38,063 bases of DNA from an uncultured Pseudomonadota bacterium (GTDB lineage Bacteria; Myxococcota_A; UBA796; SXON01), in assembly GCA_903959175.1 (NCBI GenBank), contig CAJBVW010000316.1:1-38063 (forward strand), given 5' to 3'. A program made the translations under genes and the position numbers. Shown here piece by piece: positions 34,480 to 38,063 of the stretch. A model generated the notes under the pieces. The model had not been told where the DNA came from. It saw nothing but the letters and a program-made list of their open reading frames with translations, and made no database searches. Position 1 is the stretch's first letter. Every line of letters starts with the position of its first letter.

Positions 34480-35454
34480 CTACCCCGCGAGCACCGCCGC
34501 CTTCACCGCCGCATGCACTTCTGAGGTGTGCGCCGTCCCGCCCATGTCGAGCGTGTGTACGCCCGCCTGGAGCGCCGCCACGCACGCCGCGCGCAGCCGC
34601 GCGGAGGCCTCGGTCTCGCCGAGGTGGCGGAGGAGGTCGACCGCCATCCCGAGCATCGGGTAGGGGTTCGCGCCGTCGGGCCCGACCACCTCGACGCTGG
34701 TGCCGTGCGGGTTCTCGAACACGACGGCGCCGGGCGCGTAGCAGGTGCCGCACGCGACGGTCACGCCGCCGGCCATGCCCGCGGCGACGTCGCTCACGAT
34801 GTCGCCGAAGAGGTTGCCGCACAACAGCACGTCAAAATCGCTCGGGCGGCGCACGATGCGCATGCACAGGGCGTCCACGATGATGTCGTCGTGCTGGACG
34901 GAGGGGTAGCGCGCCGCCACTTCCTTGCTGACGGCGAGGAACATGCCGTCCGCCTTCTTCAGGATGTTGGCCTTGTGCACCGTCGTGACGCGCTTGCGGT
35001 TGTTGCGGACGGCGTACTCGAACGCGAAGGTCGAGATGCGCTCGCAGGCGGCGCGGGTCGTCACCTTGACGGACTCGAACACGCCCTCCGTGCTCTCGTG
35101 CTCGAAGCCGGAGTAGATGTCCTCGCTCGCCTCGCGGACGATCACCATGTCGGTGCCGGCCGCGCGCGCGGGCAGGCCCGGCAGGTGCGAGACGTGGCGC
35201 ACGATCGCGTGCACGCCGAGCTTCTTGCGGAACTGCAGCGTCATCGGCATCTTGCCGCCGGCTGCCACGGACACGATCTTGCCCTTGAGCGCCACGCCCG
35301 TGCGCTTCACGGAGGCGACCATCGCGTCGAGATCGGCGCCGGTGTGCAGGTCCCAGCGGATGTCGACGCCGGTGGCGGCGACGATGTCCCGCATGACGTC
35401 CGCGACCTGGAGGCCGCAGCCGTCACCGGGGATGAGGGTCACTTCGTACGACAT
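34480..35454 (-). CDS. Isocitrate/isopropylmalate dehydrogenase family protein, second paralogue
   Basis: A 324-residue beta-decarboxylating dehydrogenase-fold protein: VTLIPGDGCGLQVADVM, VREASEDIYSGFEHE, VTTVHKANILKKADGMF (catalytic Lys), NLFGDIVSDVAAGMAGG (metal Asp pair). It diverges from its upstream neighbour in two places. The substrate Arg region reads LQFRKKLGVHAIVRHV rather than LRQSLDLYVGLRPV, and the NAD loop reads HGTSVEVVGPDGANP rather than HGTAPDIAGKGVANP. It could therefore be a non-catalytic or regulatory partner, as in mitochondrial NAD-IDH, or an enzyme with another hydroxyacid substrate. The start is 8 bp after the neighbour's stop, so the two are co-transcribed. Confidence 0.85.
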   Translation of the reverse strand: MSYEVTLIPGDGCGLQVADVMRDIVAATGVDIRWDLHTGADLDAMVASVKRTGVALKGKIVSVAAGGKMPMTLQFRKKLGVHAIVRHVSHLPGLPARAAGTDMVIVREASEDIYSGFEHESTEGVFESVKVTTRAACERISTFAFEYAVRNNRKRVTTVHKANILKKADGMFLAVSKEVAARYPSVQHDDIIVDALCMRIVRRPSDFDVLLCGNLFGDIVSDVAAGMAGGVTVACGTCYAPGAVVFENPHGTSVEVVGPDGANPYPMLGMAVDLLRHLGETEASARLRAACVAALQAGVHTLDMGGTAHTSEVHAAVKAAVLAG

Positions 35455-35462
35455 GGCAGCCC

Positions 35463-36461
35463 TCACAACGAGTCGATGATGGCGTCGGTGAACTCGGCGG
35501 TGCCGGCCTTGCCGCCGAGGTCCCCGGTGATGTGCTTGCCGGCGGCGAGCACGTCCCACACGGCGCGCTCGATGCGGCTCGCGATCTTCCACTCGCCCAC
35601 GTGCTCGAGGAGCATGAGCCCCGAGAGCAGCACGGCGAGGGGGTTCGCGACGCCCTTGCCGGCGATGTCCGGGGCGGTGCCGTGGACGGCCTCGAACACG
35701 GCGGCCTTGGAGCCGATGTTCGCGCCCGGCACGACGCCGAGCCCGCCCGCCAGCCCGGCGCAGAGGTCGGAGAGGATGTCGCCGTAGAGGTTCTGCAGCA
35801 GCAGCACGTCGAAGCGCGAGGGGTCGAGCGGCAGCAGCAGCGAGAGGGTGTCGACGCCGATGTCGAGCTGCTCGATGAACGGGTACTCGACGCCCACGTT
35901 GCGGAAGGCCCCGAGGAACGCGCCGTCCGCCAGCGGGTTGATGGGCGCCTTGTGGCAGCAGTGGATCGTGCGGCGGCCGCGGTAGCGCATGTACTCGAAG
36001 GCCCAGCGGCTGATGCGCTCGCCGGCCTTCACGGTGGAGGTCTTGAGCGACACCACCGTGCCGGGGGTGACCTCGTGCTCGATGCCGGCGTACAGGTCCT
36101 CGGTGTTCTCGCGGAACAACACGAGGTCCAGGCCGGGCCACGCGCCGGGGATGTTCGGGAGCGTCTTGACCGGGCGGAGGCCGACGTAGAGGTCGAGCGA
36201 CTGCCGGAGCGTCACGTTCGCCGAGCGGAACCCGCCGCCCTTCGGCGTCATCAGCGGGCCCTTCAGCCCGAGGCGGTTGTTCCGGATGCTCTGGAGGGTC
36301 ACCTCCGGCATCGGGACGCCGTACTGCTCCATCGCCTCGCCGCCAGCGGGGGCGCGCTCCCATTCGATCGGGGCGCCGGCGGCGGCGAGGATGCGGCAGG
36401 TCGCGCCGGTCACCTCGGGGCCGATCCCGTCGCCCTCGAGCAGCGTCACGCGGTACTTCAT
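35463..36461 (-). CDS. NAD-dependent isocitrate dehydrogenase-like (beta-decarboxylating dehydrogenase)
   Basis: A 332-residue enzyme: VTLLEGDGIGPEVTGA, LGLKGPLMTPKGGGFRSANVTLRQSLDLYVGLRPVKTLP, LFRENTEDLYAGIEHEV, IHCCHKAPINPLADG, NLYGDILSDLCAGLAGGLGVVPGANIG, and the NAD loop HGTAPDIAGKGVANP. All substrate Arg, the catalytic Tyr/Lys and the metal Asp are present. The NVTLRQSLDLYVGLRPVKTLP block favours a mitochondrial-type NAD-isocitrate dehydrogenase (isocitrate to 2-oxoglutarate) over 3-isopropylmalate dehydrogenase, but homoisocitrate or another substrate is possible. It is the first gene of a two-gene unit with the divergent paralogue. TTAGAT about 26 bases upstream of the ATG may be its -10 box. 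Confidence 0.9.
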   Translation of the reverse strand: MKYRVTLLEGDGIGPEVTGATCRILAAAGAPIEWERAPAGGEAMEQYGVPMPEVTLQSIRNNRLGLKGPLMTPKGGGFRSANVTLRQSLDLYVGLRPVKTLPNIPGAWPGLDLVLFRENTEDLYAGIEHEVTPGTVVSLKTSTVKAGERISRWAFEYMRYRGRRTIHCCHKAPINPLADGAFLGAFRNVGVEYPFIEQLDIGVDTLSLLLPLDPSRFDVLLLQNLYGDILSDLCAGLAGGLGVVPGANIGSKAAVFEAVHGTAPDIAGKGVANPLAVLLSGLMLLEHVGEWKIASRIERAVWDVLAAGKHITGDLGGKAGTAEFTDAIIDSL

Positions 36462-36520
36462 GGCGGGCCTCGCAAGGCCGCCGGATCTAACGCCTCCGAC
36501 CTCCCGCGGCGACCCGATCC

Positions 36521-37414
36521 CTACGCGAGCGTCCGCGGTCGGATGCCGAACGGCGAGGGCGTCGGGCGCGTGCGGTCCATGGCCAGGAGCCGCCGGATAC
36601 GGTCCTCCGTGCGGGGGTGCGTGCGGAACAGCGTCGCGATGCCCCGCCCGGTGAGCGGGCTCACGATGAACAGGTGCGCCGTCGACGGCTGCGCGTTCGT
36701 GGGACGGATCTCGTTCCCGCGCTCGAGCTGCTGGAGCGCCTCCGCGAGGGGCCGGCCGTCGCCCACCAGCTCGGCCCCGTAGGCGTCCGCCGCGTACTCG
36801 CGCGACCGGCTGATCGCGAGCTGGATGATCGTCGCCGCGAGGGGCGCCACGATCAGCGTCGCGAGGAGCCCAATCGGGTTGCCGCCGCGCTCGTTCTCGC
36901 CGCGCCCGCCGCCGAAGATCAGCCCCCACTGCGCCATGTTCGCGAGCATCGAGATCGCGCCCGCCATCGTCGCGGCGATCGTCGAGATGAGGATGTCCCC
37001 GTTCTTCACGTGCCCGAGCTCGTGCGCGAGCACGCCCCGGAGCTGGTCCGACGTGAGGATCTCGAGGATCCCCGCCGTCACCGCCACCGCCGCGTGCTCC
37101 GGATTCCGCCCGGTCGCAAAAGCGTTCGCGCCCGTCTGCGGCAGGATGTAGACCTTCGGCATCGGCAGCTTCGCCCGCTGGGAAAGCTCCGTGACCATCT
37201 CCCAGATCTCCGGCGCGTCGGACGGTCCGATCTCGCGCGCCCCGTACATGCGGAGCAGCACCTTGTCGGAGAACCAGTACGCGCCGAAGTTCATGGCGAC
37301 GGCGACCCCGAAGGCGAGGATCATCCCCTGGTTCCCGCCGAGCAGGCGCCCGGCGACGACCAGCACGCCGGTGAGGAGGCCCAGGAGCAGGGCGGTCTTG
37401 AGGTGGTTCAGCAT
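36521..37414 (-). CDS. htpX: Membrane metalloprotease HtpX
   Basis: A 297-residue M48B protease for quality control of inner-membrane proteins. N-terminal TM pair (LKTALLLGLLTGVLVVAGRLL, MILAFGVAVAMNFGAYWFS), the family phrase PMPKVYILPQTGANAFATGRNPEHAAVAVTAGIL, zinc site LAHELGHVKNGD, two further TM helices (STIAATMAGAISMLANMAQ, IGLLATLIVAPLAATIIQLA) and the third ligand in SREYAADAYGAEL. The C-terminus keeps STAHLFIVSPLTGRG-x5-FRTHPRTEDRI. Length and features are canonical. Upstream AAGGGG serves as SD. TATCCA at the -12 position resembles the leaderless boxes elsewhere but lacks the final T. Confidence 0.97.
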   Translation of the reverse strand: MLNHLKTALLLGLLTGVLVVAGRLLGGNQGMILAFGVAVAMNFGAYWFSDKVLLRMYGAREIGPSDAPEIWEMVTELSQRAKLPMPKVYILPQTGANAFATGRNPEHAAVAVTAGILEILTSDQLRGVLAHELGHVKNGDILISTIAATMAGAISMLANMAQWGLIFGGGRGENERGGNPIGLLATLIVAPLAATIIQLAISRSREYAADAYGAELVGDGRPLAEALQQLERGNEIRPTNAQPSTAHLFIVSPLTGRGIATLFRTHPRTEDRIRRLLAMDRTRPTPSPFGIRPRTLA

Positions 37415-37590
37415 GCCCCTTGGATAGACACGCGGTCGCGACCGGCCATCCGGGGCCCCCGGCGCTGACGAATCACGACGGAATCCGGATCGATCCGGGC
37501 GCCCTCCGGTCTCGGCCTCCGGCCTCGGTCCGGCGCGCGGCGCGCCGGGACCGGCCGCCGCGGACGGCGTCCGACCTCCGTGTCCCGGAA

Positions 37591-37617
37591 GGGGTCAGAC
37601 CCCATCACTTATCACCT
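37591..37617 (+). repeat. REP-like element, orphan copy D
   Basis: GGGGTCAGACCCC plus ATCACTTATCACCT, differing from copy A at one position. It lies about 22 kb from the RAYT gene, in the gap between the truncated right-end gene and htpX. This shows that the element is dispersed in the chromosome rather than confined to the RAYT locus. Confidence 0.85.
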
Positions 37618-37646
37618 GGGCCCCAGTGTTCCGCCCCCGCGCCCCC

Positions 37647-38063
37647 CTACCGCAGCCCCTCCGCCAACGTCTCCGCCTCCTCCACGAGCCGCGCGTCCCC
37701 GGTCTTTCGGCCCAACGCCCGGAGCGCCCGCGCACGCCACGGCCCGTCCGCCGCCAGCTCGGTCAGCGCCGTCTCCAGGTCCGCCTCCGCGCCCAGCTCC
37801 GCCCGCAGCACCCGCGCCCGGCCGCGCGCCAGCGGCGCCTCCGCGAGCCGGTCGATCGCGTGCAGCAGCTCGTCCGGCGCCCCGTGCACCACCGCGCGGC
37901 ACGCGCGCAGGTCCGCCTCCAACAGCGGCAACCCGCGGTCCACCGCGTAGGCGATCGCCCGGTCGATCCCCGGCGCCACCACGATCGCCCCCGTCACCGC
38001 CCGCGCCCGCGCCGCCCACGCCTCCGCGCGGAACACCCCCGCGCGCCGCCCCGCCCGGCCCCA
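37647..38063 (-). CDS. Helical Ala/Arg/Leu-rich protein, truncated at the window edge
   Basis: The minus-strand frame is open to the last base, so only the C-terminal ~138 residues are present; the start lies beyond the window. The visible part is wholly helical with repeated Ala/Leu/Glu patterns (IDRAIAYAVDRGLPLLEADLRACRAVV, LLHAIDRLAEAPLARGRARVLRAEL, LETALTELAADGPWRARALRALGRKTG, ARLVEEAETLAEGLR). This suggests TPR/HEAT-like superhelical repeats, but no family can be named. No TM helix is seen. A GTG at 38036 is in frame but is not likely to be the true start. Confidence 0.55.
   Translation of the reverse strand, partial: WGRAGRRAGVFRAEAWAARARAVTGAIVVAPGIDRAIAYAVDRGLPLLEADLRACRAVVHGAPDELLHAIDRLAEAPLARGRARVLRAELGAEADLETALTELAADGPWRARALRALGRKTGDARLVEEAETLAEGLR

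Noticed and set aside
37500-37570. Imperfect GC palindrome around GGCGCGCGGCGCGCC
   Set aside because: It is low-complexity GC alternation with mismatched arms. It could fold, but nothing sets it apart from background.

Overview
This window is about 38 kb of very GC-rich bacterial chromosome, densely coded on both strands. It suggests a myxobacterium-like member of the former Deltaproteobacteria. The reasons are an Asp/Thr-rich linker in a lipoprotein (28558-29757), several predicted lipoproteins, an FG-GAP repeat protein, an exported M1 peptidase with HEAT repeats, a Pro-rich FHA protein coupled to a PP2C phosphatase, and strong G/C preference at codon third positions. This placement is inference from gene content. 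I see no tRNA, rRNA, CRISPR array, prophage or recognisable defence system.

Left part (1-14.5 kb). A truncated Pro-rich one-TM protein converges on an M1 aminopeptidase gene. Next comes an FHA-PP2C pair sharing an ATGA overlap, so both probably belong to one phospho-signalling unit. Divergent from it lie a P-loop nucleotide-kinase-like gene and an FG-GAP gene that carries a visible frame disturbance. Then come a predicted exported agmatine deiminase, a DUF1015 protein, uvrC and a patatin-like phospholipase.

Middle part (14.5-26.1 kb). A REP-associated tyrosine transposase (RAYT) gene is bounded by inverted copies of a 27-nt REP-like element, with a third copy beside it and an orphan copy 22 kb away. 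After a tandem array built on an 8-bp palindrome comes a two-gene operon: an ArsR-HTH/methyltransferase-fold regulator resembling SahR, and cobalamin-dependent methionine synthase metH. MetH carries an in-frame low-complexity palindromic insertion. On the other strand are two overlapping ferritin-like genes, a soluble hybrid histidine kinase, a PrxQ-like peroxiredoxin and a lamin-tail-domain lipoprotein.

Right part (26.1-38 kb). Five tightly packed plus-strand genes encode a DUF1499 lipoprotein, a membrane protein with an internal duplication, a beta-propeller-like lipoprotein, a TIG-domain lipoprotein and a small Cys-rich lipoprotein. Then come a NUDIX hydrolase, a crotonase overlapping a large membrane protein (an HExxH zincin-like domain fused to a GT-C glycosyltransferase-like domain), an unrecognised protein, two tandem paralogous NAD-dependent decarboxylating dehydrogenases, htpX and a truncated helical protein.

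Most of the window looks like ordinary chromosome. The most unusual signals are the RAYT/REP set, the palindromic elements inside metH and the membrane-protein gene, the HEWGH-glycosyltransferase fusion, the palindrome array upstream of sahR-metH, and a recurring TANNNT-N6-start pattern suggesting leaderless transcripts.
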